Assembly (NCBI GenBank): GCA_011620465.1
Contig: WOZC01000137.1
Span: 1 to 10,238 of the forward strand
Direction: 5' to 3'
Length of the DNA: 10,238 bases
From: Anaerolineaceae bacterium
GTDB taxonomy: Bacteria > Chloroflexota > Anaerolineae > Anaerolineales > Anaerolineaceae
In this document: in pieces, positions 1 to 7,865 of the stretch
Layout of the letters: every line of letters begins with the position of its first letter
Numbering within the stretch: position 1 is the first letter of the stretch
Notes under the pieces: model-generated
Seen by the model: only the letters and a program-made list of their open reading frames with translations
What the model was told of the DNA's origin: nothing
The model's database searches: none
Translations under genes and position numbers: made by a program

Positions 1-571
1 CTCCAAGCAGGCATAATAGGCTTTCATAAAGGAAAAGCGGGTGGTACTTTTCCACATACTCAAACCCAGCGATACGGAATTGCGGGTCGATGGTAATTGC
101 CCAGGGTAAATTGGACGGGCGACCATAAACTTCCTGGTTCACAAAATTACCCCAGCGCCCAATCGCCTGACCTATTAACAAACCTGGAGCAATGAAATCT
201 GCCCATTGCCAGAAGTTCAACTTTTTGGCTTTGGTGTAGATGATCAACGCCACCGCTCCACCAATAACCCCACCGAAAATTCCAAGCCCACCTTTCCACA
301 CCTTGAGGATCTCTATTGGATTTCTAAGGTAGTTCTCAGTTGTCACCCCTTGGGCGATATTGGAAGCTGAAGGAGTAAAGACATGCCATAAACGTGCACC
401 GACGATGCCGGCTATCAGAAGCCATGGAAGCAAATCCAGAATGATTTCGCTGTCTTCTCCATGTTTCTTAGCTTGTCTGGATGCCAGCCAAGAACCGACG
501 ATCGCGCCGATTATGATCAAAATTGCATAAAAACGAATTGTAAATGGACCAATATTAAAACCTTGAGGCAT
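1..571 (-). CDS. lgt: Prolipoprotein diacylglyceryl transferase (partial, C-terminus beyond window)
   Basis: Lgt transfers diacylglycerol from phosphatidylglycerol to the lipobox cysteine of prolipoproteins in the cytoplasmic membrane. The minus frame from ATG at 571 is open to the window edge, giving 190 residues of an expected 260-300. Visible features are several hydrophobic helices, an N-terminal RFYAI (compare RWYGL in E. coli), GGLGIFGGVIGG at about residues 94-105, the family signature GRWGNFVNQEVYG at about 138-150, and YHPLFLYES at about 176-184. An AAAGGG ribosome binding site lies six bases before the ATG and supports this start. It is the last visible gene of the operon, 28 bases after the phosphatidyltransferase, which makes a lipid of the same membrane. 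The His found in the E. coli motif FHGG is Phe here, as in actinobacterial-type Lgt. The family assignment is firm because the signature is complete. Confidence 0.95.
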   Translation of the reverse strand, partial: MPQGFNIGPFTIRFYAILIIIGAIVGSWLASRQAKKHGEDSEIILDLLPWLLIAGIVGARLWHVFTPSASNIAQGVTTENYLRNPIEILKVWKGGLGIFGGVIGGAVALIIYTKAKKLNFWQWADFIAPGLLIGQAIGRWGNFVNQEVYGRPSNLPWAITIDPQFRIAGFEYVEKYHPLFLYESLLCLLG

Positions 572-599
572 AAGATTCCCTTTCTTAGGCTAAAACGGT

Positions 600-1208
600 C
601 TATTCAGCGTTTGATTGTTGCCATACTTTGGCAATCCGCTGAATTGCGGTGATGTTAGCTAGAATAGCAATTATACCAACAGAAAAGATCGGTTTTGCAA
701 ACAGTAAACCGACAATTAATACAATTGCTCTCTCAATTCGGGTGAGGATCCCGGTCTTCGCGTCAAAGCCCAAACTTTCAGCTCTTGCACGGGTATAAGA
801 AACCAGGACCGAACCCATGATAGCCAAAAAAGTTAGAAGCACACCAGTCAGATTTTTCTGGTTGTAGAAATAAATAATCAAGGCTCCCAACAGGATCAGC
901 TCATCATAACGATCGATTACAGAATCAAAAAAAGCGCCAAAACGGTTTGGGTTTCCACGCAAACGTGCCAACGCCCCGTCCACAGCGTCCAATGGTGCCA
1001 TCAGGGCTGCAACCAAACCGCCCAACCGCAGATAACCAAAGGCGATCAGGACCGCTGCACCAATTTTTCCAAACAGTCCAAACAAGGTGATGTGGTTGGG
1101 GCTGATACCTAATTTCAGCAGACGGCTTGCCAACCATTCCAGCGGGGATTTAAAAGCTCTTCTCAGGAAATTTTCAAAGTTGAATTTCCCGGATTTTTTC
1201 TCATTCAT
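600..1208 (-). CDS. CDP-alcohol phosphatidyltransferase, PI-phosphate synthase-like
   Basis: A 202-residue integral membrane enzyme that should join a CDP-diacylglycerol to an alcohol acceptor. The complete CDP-OH-P transferase signature is present: D74, D77-G78, A81-R82, then G91, D95 and D99, the metal-binding and catalytic aspartates. About five hydrophobic helices follow an amphipathic N-terminus. The stretch SYTRARAESLG (137-147), then TRIER (156-160), resembles the region near the R-x-ER motif of actinobacterial and archaeal inositol-phosphate phosphatidyltransferases (PgsA1 type). I therefore favour phosphatidylinositol-phosphate synthase over PGP synthase, but the acceptor is not proven. 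The ATG overlaps the ftsK stop as ATGA and has GAGGGG eight bases upstream, inside ftsK, so translation is probably coupled. lgt follows after 28 bases. Family is certain; substrate is tentative. Confidence 0.9.
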   Translation of the reverse strand: MNEKKSGKFNFENFLRRAFKSPLEWLASRLLKLGISPNHITLFGLFGKIGAAVLIAFGYLRLGGLVAALMAPLDAVDGALARLRGNPNRFGAFFDSVIDRYDELILLGALIIYFYNQKNLTGVLLTFLAIMGSVLVSYTRARAESLGFDAKTGILTRIERAIVLIVGLLFAKPIFSVGIIAILANITAIQRIAKVWQQSNAE

Positions 1209-3556
1209 TCTTCAAACCCCTCATCTTCTTCGCCTTCGCTTTCTGGTTCTGGCAAGAGAATTTCCCGTTCTTTCCTGGCACCGCTGGGTGGACCTAATAC
1301 ACCGCGGGCTTCCAATTTTTCAATCAACCAGGCTGCGCGGGGGTAACCAAGTCGCAAATGACGCTGGAGATAAGAGGCACTTGCCCGCCGTTTGACGCGC
1401 ACAAGTTCAGTTGCCCTATCGATAAGGTCTTCATCTTCACTGGCTTCACTTTGAACCTGGACTTCTTTTTCCCAGGGAACTTCCTCTTCGGCGTCAATAT
1501 CAGGTTCGAACTGATTGATGGCTTCAGCTTTTTTCCCTGTGCTGGTTTCAGGTAACACCAGGGTCATTGCTGTGGATTGCTCTTGCAGTTCTTGCTTTTG
1601 CCACCATGCGATCACCTTTCGGATCTCATGGTCGGAGACCATCACACCTTGTGCTCGTTGTGGATACCCGACTTCTGCACGGTGAAAGAGCAGATCGCCT
1701 TTCCCCAACAACGTTTCCGCACCGCTCGCATCCAGGATCACGCGTGAGTCGACCGAAGAGGCAACCGTGAATGCAATCCTGGTCGGGAAGTTGGCTTTGA
1801 TCACACCCGTGACCACATCGGTGCTCGGTCGCTGGGTGGCGACCACCAGGTGGATACCCACCGCGCGTGATTTTTGAGCCAGCCGCACGATAGCACCTTC
1901 AGTCTCAGCGGGAGCATTGATCATCAGATCAGCTAGTTCATCGATCAACATTACTATCCTGGGCATGCGCGGTTTGCTGAGCTTGTCCATTTTCTGGTTA
2001 TAAGTCTCCAGGTTGCGGGCATGGACGATCTCGAGCAAACGATAACGATTGTCCATTTCAGTGGTCGCCCATCTTAACACAGCCATGATCCGGTCGACGT
2101 TGGTTTCGACCTCGCCCAACAGGTGAGGAAGTCCATTGAAACGTTTCAATTCGACCATTTTGGGGTCAACCATCACCAATTTCAAGTCATCGGGGTTGTT
2201 ATTCATCACCAACGCCATGGTTAACGCGGCAATACATACCGATTTACCTGAGTTGGTTGTGCCTGCAATGAGCAGGTGAGGCATACTTGCCAGGTCTGAA
2301 ACAACCGGCTGTCCGGAGACGCCTCTGCCCAATGGAATTGCCAACGGTGATTTGACTTCCGCAAATTCAGGTGATTCAAGCAGGGGTCTAAGGCGAACGA
2401 TAGTGTGTTCGCTGTTCGGCACTTCAATACCTACGTAAGATTCACCAGGTACAGGTGCTTCGATGCGCAGTCGTTCCGCCTTCAACGCGAGAGCAAGGTC
2501 CCTTGCCAAACCGGAAATCTGTGAGATCCGAACTTTTTGCTTCTCTTCCGTATTGCCTTTATCAAAGTAACCTGGTTCAACCGCGTATTGTGTAACAGTT
2601 GGTCCCACTCGATAACCGATCACCTTGGCGGGCACACCAAACTCACCCAAGGTTTTCTCGAGCATCGCCGCGTTCATGTTGATCGTTCCCTGGTTTGCCA
2701 CGACCGTCTTTTCCTGGTCGAGCAGACTGAGAGGAGGTAGAAGATCAGAACGTGGTTTGAGTTTGACCTCTTTAGCCGGTTTATTGTTATCTGTCAGCTC
2801 GCCCTTTCGAAAAGAGAGAGGCAGTTCCATCTGCGTGGTGGGCTTGGTGCTTGTTTTCACAGCCACCCGGGAGGTTTGAGGTTTTTCCTCTTCTATCTGT
2901 ATAGGCTCAAAATCCGGGAGACCCGCCTCTTCATCCTGGAATAATTGGGGATAAGTCTGGAATTGCCTCATTTCGCCCTTTGCCCAACGCTCTATCCGCG
3001 AAGCCAAGCGAAATCCAAGGATCAGCAGCACAAGGGCAGTGATCAACATGAAGATACCGGTCATTGTATTGCCAATCAGACTGCGCAGCGAATAAGAAAG
3101 ACCAAAACCGACAATACCGCCGGCACTGCTGCCTGCGTTGACCTTGAATACCGAGTCATTCGCAAATGCTGAAAAGACACCCAGAAGCAGGAACAAACCC
3201 AGCTCAATCAGCACGATCCGACCCAATTTAAAGTCTTCGGGTGGGGATTTTCTCCACAGCAGTAAAATCCAGCCTGTCAGGAATACTGCAAGCGCTACCA
3301 AAAACCGTCCCCAACCGAACCAACGTTTCAAAGTAAAAACGCCGCTGTCGACCAGTTTGCCGTGCGTGATTCCCAACAGCGCCAGCAGCAGGATAGCGCT
3401 CACGACTAAAAGAAACAAGGCGGTAAGATCCCAGATCACCCGTCGGGTTTTCTGCTGTTGTTCGAGCTTGCGCAGCTCGTCCGCTTCCTGTGCTTTTTGA
3501 AGCTCAAGGGCTTTCGCTTTGCTAATTTTCCCTGCATTGGTCTTTGTTTGTGCCAC
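1205..3556 (-). CDS. ftsK: DNA translocase FtsK/SpoIIIE
   Basis: FtsK is a membrane-anchored hexameric DNA pump that clears chromosome DNA through the closing division septum. The 783-residue protein shows a basic/coiled N-terminus (1-40), four likely membrane helices (about 41-63, 84-102, 113-132, 164-187), an acidic and proline-containing linker (200-280), and an alpha/beta motor. The motor has Walker A AGTTNSGKS at 431-439, Walker B VMLIDELADLM at 535-545 and VVATQRPSTDV at 571-581. A C-terminal winged-helix gamma domain (about 707-768) contains SYLQRHLRLGYPRAAWLIEKL, the DNA-reading part that recognises orienting KOPS-type sites in studied species. The linker is short compared with E. coli and close to SpoIIIE length. 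The start is GTG, with CGGAG six bases upstream; no in-frame ATG is close by. The protein ends with an acidic tail (ESEGEEDEGFEE). It lies 73 bases after the GAF/HTH gene and overlaps the next gene by four bases. Confidence 0.96.
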   Translation of the reverse strand: MAQTKTNAGKISKAKALELQKAQEADELRKLEQQQKTRRVIWDLTALFLLVVSAILLLALLGITHGKLVDSGVFTLKRWFGWGRFLVALAVFLTGWILLLWRKSPPEDFKLGRIVLIELGLFLLLGVFSAFANDSVFKVNAGSSAGGIVGFGLSYSLRSLIGNTMTGIFMLITALVLLILGFRLASRIERWAKGEMRQFQTYPQLFQDEEAGLPDFEPIQIEEEKPQTSRVAVKTSTKPTTQMELPLSFRKGELTDNNKPAKEVKLKPRSDLLPPLSLLDQEKTVVANQGTINMNAAMLEKTLGEFGVPAKVIGYRVGPTVTQYAVEPGYFDKGNTEEKQKVRISQISGLARDLALALKAERLRIEAPVPGESYVGIEVPNSEHTIVRLRPLLESPEFAEVKSPLAIPLGRGVSGQPVVSDLASMPHLLIAGTTNSGKSVCIAALTMALVMNNNPDDLKLVMVDPKMVELKRFNGLPHLLGEVETNVDRIMAVLRWATTEMDNRYRLLEIVHARNLETYNQKMDKLSKPRMPRIVMLIDELADLMINAPAETEGAIVRLAQKSRAVGIHLVVATQRPSTDVVTGVIKANFPTRIAFTVASSVDSRVILDASGAETLLGKGDLLFHRAEVGYPQRAQGVMVSDHEIRKVIAWWQKQELQEQSTAMTLVLPETSTGKKAEAINQFEPDIDAEEEVPWEKEVQVQSEASEDEDLIDRATELVRVKRRASASYLQRHLRLGYPRAAWLIEKLEARGVLGPPSGARKEREILLPEPESEGEEDEGFEE

Positions 3557-3629
3557 GTTTAACTCCGCATAACTGCCACAATATACTGCCTAATCCTTAC
3601 AATATTCGTGCCAGAATCAACGGGGAAAG

Positions 3630-5567
3630 TTATTTTTCAAGTTCATCAGGAGGGGTTGAGTGTTCCCCATTATCATTTGCATTGGCTTCCATAACAGCAA
3701 TTTTTTGGGCAACACTCTCAATGGCGATTTTTTGTTTACGGTAAAGGTCAGCCTCGGATACTGACAGTTTTCGGGCGACTTCACGTACCTTTTTTCCCTG
3801 TAAAAATTTCAATTCAAGTATGTTATAAAGCAGCCACTCACTGGTAAATTTGCGCTCACCGCTAGGTTTGATCATTTCGATAGCTTCGGTCAATACGGAG
3901 CGCAGCGCGTTCGTGCGGTTACCATCCAGGATTTCGCTTTCTTCTTCGACCACTTTTAATTGCATGAGTGGATTATTGGTCAGCTTTGGTCCGCCCCAAT
4001 AATGCGTCAGGGCGTCTTTTACCCAGGTCGCCATACCTTCAGGTAAATCGGGTTTTTCTAGGTTCTTAAGCTGATCAATGTTAAAACTGGATGCAGCTCG
4101 GATATCCTGGAGGTAATCGACTTCGGTTTGCAGCGCGGAAAGGCTCTCGATAACTTGTTTCTGCAAGGTGTGGTCCTTGATCGCCAGGGTGGCGCGTTCG
4201 GCAAGCTTGAGAATGGACGCCTTGTCCTCCTCTTTGACAACCCTGTTCTCATTCTTAACGAAGCCACCCAACCCCAAAAGCCTCGTAGTCCCATCTTCAA
4301 AAGTAAATTCCAGGGGTACCAAGAATAGACCCTGCCATTCGATCAGCCCATCCTGATCTACCAGGTTTTCTTGTACTTGCTTGATGAATTTCTCGTCGAC
4401 ATCGACAGCTTCGATGGCTTTTTGATCACCAGTGCTGACTGACTTGATCACTTTATCGCCTTCCAGCAGGGCAATGAACCCACCAGAAACTGGTAAACGG
4501 TCGCTGATCAGGGCTGCGGTGGTTTCCAAAAACTGGTACAGGTCCCGGTTGGTAAGCATCCGGTCTTGCAAAGATTGGATGGTTTCAAGGTCGTTACGGT
4601 CATCCCCCCAAAAGAACGATTTCTCAATATACGGTGAAGCCAGGTTGATGGCGTATTGCAGGAGCAAAGTCCCACCTACCATCACCATGGGAACAAAATA
4701 GATGTATGGATCACCTTGCAGCTCACCGTATCTGCGGGCTACTGTAGTCAAACCGAGCACGATAGCGGCAGTAAAAGGTCCGCGCAAAAGCCAACGCAGC
4801 AGACGACTCTTGATCTGGCGGTCTGTCCAGAGCAGACCGAAAAAGGATACGGTATAGGTCATCACAATCAGGAAAAAGCCAGTGATCACCGAGCCAAGGC
4901 TGCTTAAAAACCAGAACCAGTGAGGGTGGCTGGCGAACCAGCTGTTGCCATGAAAAAGAAAAATGATGCTGCTGAAAGCGATCGCGGCGGCACCTGCCAA
5001 CAAGTAGATCATACGTCGCAGACCGGTCTTGGTTGCCGAACGGATCATCGCGCGTACCAGGTTATAGCTGACCATCGCCATCACAACGAGGTAGAAAATG
5101 CCAAAGAAAAAGGTGATCTGGTTGCGCTCGAGGAAAAACATAGGCGCTTTTTCTGGGGCAAGTTCACCGATCGACACTCCAAAGAAGATCAGAATTGCGG
5201 CTATGCCGGTGATGAAGTAGGTCACCCACACAAAAGTTGTGCGTCTTCCCCGGCTGGGTCTTCCACTAACAGTGAGCAGTGCGTCCGAAAAATGCAAATA
5301 AACCGCTGGCAGCATCATCAGACCGACCCATCTCAACTGCAGCCACAGCTGGATGTATTCAGTTTTGTTCGAGACTGCCGCTATTATCTCTCCAGTGAAA
5401 ATCAGGACCATGCAAAGCAAAATCAGGGTGAAGGTTTTAACAATGCGGTCTCTGAAGTTAAACCCCGAGGTATACATCAGCAAAGCGATCGCGGTGATCG
5501 CAACAGCCGCGTACAGGATCTGGTTAAGGGTCTCAAGGACCAGGGAAAGGTTTATCATCAACTGCAT
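3630..5567 (-). CDS. Nine-helix membrane protein with GAF-like domain and C-terminal helix-turn-helix
   Basis: A 645-residue protein of unknown function. About nine hydrophobic segments (near 12-34, 43-65, 75-97, 111-133, 148-170, 184-206, 219-245, 263-278, 288-309) resemble the multi-helix sensor modules at the front of some histidine kinases. A GAF-like alpha/beta region follows (about 335-465), then a coiled stretch (465-490). The C-terminal part is predicted helical, with a sigma-region-4-like helix-turn-helix at about 588-618, including VREVARKLSVSEADLYRKQ. There is no phospho-accepting histidine box, HATPase domain or receiver domain, so it is not a kinase. I infer a membrane-anchored one-component sensor/transcription regulator. 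The tail after 628 is hydrophilic. The start at 5567 lies 14 bases after the acetyltransferase stop and lacks a clear ribosome binding site; a second ATG at 5558 is possible. ftsK follows after 73 bases. The architecture is clear; the ligand and targets are unknown. Confidence 0.85.
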   Translation of the reverse strand: MQLMINLSLVLETLNQILYAAVAITAIALLMYTSGFNFRDRIVKTFTLILLCMVLIFTGEIIAAVSNKTEYIQLWLQLRWVGLMMLPAVYLHFSDALLTVSGRPSRGRRTTFVWVTYFITGIAAILIFFGVSIGELAPEKAPMFFLERNQITFFFGIFYLVVMAMVSYNLVRAMIRSATKTGLRRMIYLLAGAAAIAFSSIIFLFHGNSWFASHPHWFWFLSSLGSVITGFFLIVMTYTVSFFGLLWTDRQIKSRLLRWLLRGPFTAAIVLGLTTVARRYGELQGDPYIYFVPMVMVGGTLLLQYAINLASPYIEKSFFWGDDRNDLETIQSLQDRMLTNRDLYQFLETTAALISDRLPVSGGFIALLEGDKVIKSVSTGDQKAIEAVDVDEKFIKQVQENLVDQDGLIEWQGLFLVPLEFTFEDGTTRLLGLGGFVKNENRVVKEEDKASILKLAERATLAIKDHTLQKQVIESLSALQTEVDYLQDIRAASSFNIDQLKNLEKPDLPEGMATWVKDALTHYWGGPKLTNNPLMQLKVVEEESEILDGNRTNALRSVLTEAIEMIKPSGERKFTSEWLLYNILELKFLQGKKVREVARKLSVSEADLYRKQKIAIESVAQKIAVMEANANDNGEHSTPPDELEK

Positions 5568-5581
5568 TGGTTATTCGTGCC

Positions 5582-6121
5582 TTATGACAGCCTTTTTTGA
5601 TAGAACAGAGCCGGATCACCATTAGGGAAATATTGATCCAAAAAGCCGCACAGCTCGTAACCGCAATGCAGCGCCAGCTCTACCATGGGATAATTGCGCA
5701 TGGGCGTTTCGATCAAGACGCGTTCGAGGTTATTCTCCATAGTCCAGTTTTCAACGACTGCAAGTAAGGTTCGTCCAATCCCTTTCTGTCGCAATTCGGG
5801 GATCACTGCCAGGTCGCTCACCCGGGCAGTATTGGGAAGCGTTTTGGAGTCGATGACCACGTAACCCACAACGACCTCATCGAGTTCTCCAACATAAATC
5901 AGGCTGGCTTCATCCCAGGATTTCAAAAGCGAATCTTTATCCCGCATGTAGCTTAAATGCGCCTCACGGGGAAGCTTGACTCGTTGAAAACTAAAGGTGG
6001 AGTTTTGGACATCGAGGTCAGTTTGCAGCCGATAGGCGTAGATACTGGTTATGCTGTGATCAATGCTGGTCATTTCTTCGAAATGGTCCTGGGTAGCTTT
6101 GAGAACTTTTAGTTTTGCCAT
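5582..6121 (-). CDS. GNAT-family N-acetyltransferase
   Basis: A 179-residue cytosolic acetyltransferase of the GNAT fold. The acetyl-CoA pyrophosphate loop RQKGIG (111-116) follows the beta strand VSDLAVIPEL (101-110), and the C-terminal strands (LERVLIET, ELCGF) fit the fold. The order resembles RimI-like and small-molecule GNATs, but the substrate cannot be told from sequence. I chose ATG 6121 because AAAGGG lies about four bases upstream. A longer reading from ATG 6166 would overlap the preceding gene by 37 bases and adds a Cys-rich stretch unlike the family. The gene starts eight bases after the Ig-like membrane protein and ends 14 bases before the GAF/HTH gene, so it is an operon member. 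Confidence 0.9.
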   Translation of the reverse strand: MAKLKVLKATQDHFEEMTSIDHSITSIYAYRLQTDLDVQNSTFSFQRVKLPREAHLSYMRDKDSLLKSWDEASLIYVGELDEVVVGYVVIDSKTLPNTARVSDLAVIPELRQKGIGRTLLAVVENWTMENNLERVLIETPMRNYPMVELALHCGYELCGFLDQYFPNGDPALFYQKRLS

Positions 6122-6129
6122 AATTCCCT

Positions 6130-6822
6130 TTATTGATTTGATGCAACTGTTACAACGATAACACAAGCTGATTGTTCGATACCGTCGTTGTCAAGGGCTA
6201 CCAGCCTGAGCATGTATTCTCCTGAGATCAGGTCGCTGGTATACCAACTGCCAAGACTTTCATCAATACGCGTCCCGCTGCCAGCGGCAATGGTCTGCCA
6301 GTTTGGCTCTCCCATGGTTGAATATTCATACTTATACGAGCCAAAGTTTTCGGTATTCACGCTTCCAACTAATTCTACAACTCCAGTGATTTCATCCAGG
6401 TGTGCCGGGCTCTCGATTTCCAAAACATCATTAATACAGGCGCTGTTGACTCCTTCGATCTCAGCCTGCGGATACTTGGTGGGTGTTGGTGTTGCATCGG
6501 TCGGGACCGGACCAGGCAGAGTGGTGGTTGGCGTGGTTAACACTTCGATTGTCTTTGTCGCGAAGCTTGGCGCCTGTGCCAGCTCACCAGCCAAAAAGGT
6601 TGCCACGATAAACTCGCCTACAGTCAACAAACCCACCAAAATCAACACGGAGGTCGCTGCGACCACTTTGCGTTGAGCGGCTTCACGCTCCAAGCCAAAA
6701 ATCGCGCCCCGTTTTTCTTCCAGCGAAACCAAAACACGCCTGAGATATATCAGGGCAACGACGCCCAATATCAAGTAAATCGGAACTTCAAATTCCGCTA
6801 AAAATCGAATAACGTAATCCAT
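6130..6822 (-). CDS. Two-helix membrane protein with Thr/Pro linker and Ig-like extracellular domain
   Basis: A 230-residue protein of unknown function. It has a membrane helix near 12-30, a basic/charged loop (RRVLVSLEEKRG, then EREAAQRK), a second helix near 53-78, a Thr/Pro-rich spacer (about 96-118) and a beta-rich domain (about 128-228). That domain has the pattern of Ig/fibronectin-like modules that I recall from exported Chloroflexota proteins: ESPAHLDEITG, a YEYS...W strand, then GSWYTSDLISGEYMLRLVALDNDG. With two helices, the N-terminus and the Ig-like domain are probably both outside and the loop inside. Cys129 and Cys220 bracket the domain and could form a disulfide. No strong ribosome binding site precedes ATG 6822. 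It starts 12 bases after the punA stop. Domain layout is well supported; the role is open. Confidence 0.85.
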   Translation of the reverse strand: MDYVIRFLAEFEVPIYLILGVVALIYLRRVLVSLEEKRGAIFGLEREAAQRKVVAATSVLILVGLLTVGEFIVATFLAGELAQAPSFATKTIEVLTTPTTTLPGPVPTDATPTPTKYPQAEIEGVNSACINDVLEIESPAHLDEITGVVELVGSVNTENFGSYKYEYSTMGEPNWQTIAAGSGTRIDESLGSWYTSDLISGEYMLRLVALDNDGIEQSACVIVVTVASNQ

Positions 6823-6834
6823 TTGTAGTTGAAA

Positions 6835-7671
6835 TTATATCCGGCGAAGAACTCCCCGGATAACTTTCATTAAATTTGGTGCAAGTTGGTCGCCAACCTC
6901 GAGAACTTCCTCATGAGTGGCTTTGTTGGTGCCGTCAGGATCGATTTTGTTCGTGATCGTGGCAAAACCGAGGATGTCCATGCCACCGTGTTTGGCGACG
7001 ATCGCCTCAGGCACGGTTGACATCCCAACTGCATCCGCTCCCACCATCCTCAAAAAGCGGCAGTCTGCCGGGGTTTCAAAGGATGGACCAGAAAGGCAGA
7101 CATAGACCCCTTCATGCAGTGCTATTCCCAATTCCTTGCCGACTTCCTGGGCAAGCGTGATCAGTTCGTGGTTGTAGACCTCGCTCATAGTCGGGAAACG
7201 AGGTCCAAATTCGTCCAGGTTGGGTCCGCGCAGCGGGTTTTCTCCCGCCATTGGCAGCAGGGCGAGGTGATCTTTGATCAGCATGATATCTCCGCCATTA
7301 AAATCGGCGTTCAAACCACCCGAGGCATTGGTCAGGATGAGGGTCTTTATCCCCAAACGCTGCATCACGCGGATTGGCAGCCCGATTTTGGAAACGGAAT
7401 GACCTTCGTAGTAATGGGTGCGCCCCTGCAGCACCATAACCTGCTTGCCTTCCAACTCGCCAATCACCAACCTGCCTTTATGACCAGGCACCGTCGAGAC
7501 CGGCCAGAAGGGGATCTCATGGGTGGGGATGATGACGGCATTCTCGATGGAATCAGCCAGCTCACCCAACCCTGAACCGAGAATGAGGGCAATTTGCGGG
7601 ATGGTGGTCAAACGGGCACGCACGGCATCCGTCGCCGCGTCGATTTCGTGGTAGGTAATAAATTCAGTCAT
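6835..7671 (-). CDS. punA: Purine nucleoside phosphorylase (trimeric, 6-oxopurine type)
   Basis: The enzyme splits inosine or guanosine (and deoxy forms) with phosphate to the free base and (deoxy)ribose-1-phosphate in purine salvage. Reading from ATG 7671 gives 278 residues, the usual size of the trimeric family. Motifs are the phosphate loop LGSGLG (31-36), PGHKG (62-66), GRTHYYEGH (83-91), TNASGGLN (114-121), GPSFETPAD (195-203) with the base-binding Glu, MSTVPE (217-222), and TNKI (240-243), whose Asn matches the residue giving 6-oxopurine preference in human PNP. The start is set by GAGG five bases upstream of ATG 7671. Longer readings from 7758 or 7701 would begin upstream of, or inside, the best -10 box. 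It is the first gene of the leftward operon. Confidence 0.95.
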   Translation of the reverse strand: MTEFITYHEIDAATDAVRARLTTIPQIALILGSGLGELADSIENAVIIPTHEIPFWPVSTVPGHKGRLVIGELEGKQVMVLQGRTHYYEGHSVSKIGLPIRVMQRLGIKTLILTNASGGLNADFNGGDIMLIKDHLALLPMAGENPLRGPNLDEFGPRFPTMSEVYNHELITLAQEVGKELGIALHEGVYVCLSGPSFETPADCRFLRMVGADAVGMSTVPEAIVAKHGGMDILGFATITNKIDPDGTNKATHEEVLEVGDQLAPNLMKVIRGVLRRI

Positions 7672-7698
7672 GCTAACCTCAGGTTGATGTAGTTCAGT

Positions 7699-7708
7699 CA
7701 TTATATCA
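7699..7708 (-). promoter_or_regulatory. Candidate extended -10 promoter for the leftward operon
   Basis: On the minus strand the sequence reads TGATATAAT, an extended -10 (TG, one base, perfect TATAAT at 7705-7700). No good -35 stands 16-18 bases upstream, which extended -10 promoters tolerate. Transcription would start near 7693 and leave a leader of about 20 bases carrying the GAGG site of punA. A second TATAAT-like box on the minus strand at 7780-7775 lacks the TG and a -35. Confidence 0.5.
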
Positions 7709-7865
7709 TCCGCCATCGGGGCTGGGGAAAGCAGAAAAGCTATGGTTGCTGTTGTCAACTAATCGTTCACGGAAATTATAGTATCTCGTAGCTTTGATTA
7801 TATGCTTCTCGGTTAAATATTTTGTCACTTTTGCTGCCAACCTTCGCCGTGAAACTGTCTGATCG

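Noticed and set aside
3598..3613. Sigma-54-like site on the minus strand before ftsK (TGGCAC, five bases, TTGTA)
   Set aside because: The -12 element has GT instead of the required GC, and Chloroflexota generally lack sigma-54 as far as I know. It is probably chance, though an internal promoter for ftsK in this gap cannot be excluded.
4920..5600. Long plus-strand open frame (226 codons) antisense to the GAF/HTH gene
   Set aside because: It is rich in His, Gln, Ser and Arg with no domain pattern or ribosome binding site, and lies wholly opposite a well-supported coding sequence; it is a frame shadow.
6122..6166. Longer acetyltransferase reading from ATG 6166
   Set aside because: It would overlap the upstream gene by 37 bases and adds a Cys-rich stretch outside the GNAT fold, whereas ATG 6121 has a ribosome binding site.
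6834..6839. TATAAT on the minus strand just before the Ig-like protein start, suggesting a leaderless transcript
   Set aside because: It overlaps the end of punA, lacks a -35 or the extended TG, and the 12-base gap is better explained by co-transcription.
7114..7575. Plus-strand open frame (153 codons) opposite punA
   Set aside because: It lies inside the highly conserved PNP coding region on the other strand and has no recognisable features.
7672..7758. Longer PNP reading from 7758 or 7701
   Set aside because: GAGG stands properly before ATG 7671, the family length fits, and the best -10 lies at 7705-7700, so the upstream starts would not be transcribed from it.
7753..7758. Perfect TTGACA (-35) on the minus strand
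   Set aside because: No -10-like hexamer lies 16-18 bases downstream (around 7730-7736), so it does not form a promoter by itself.
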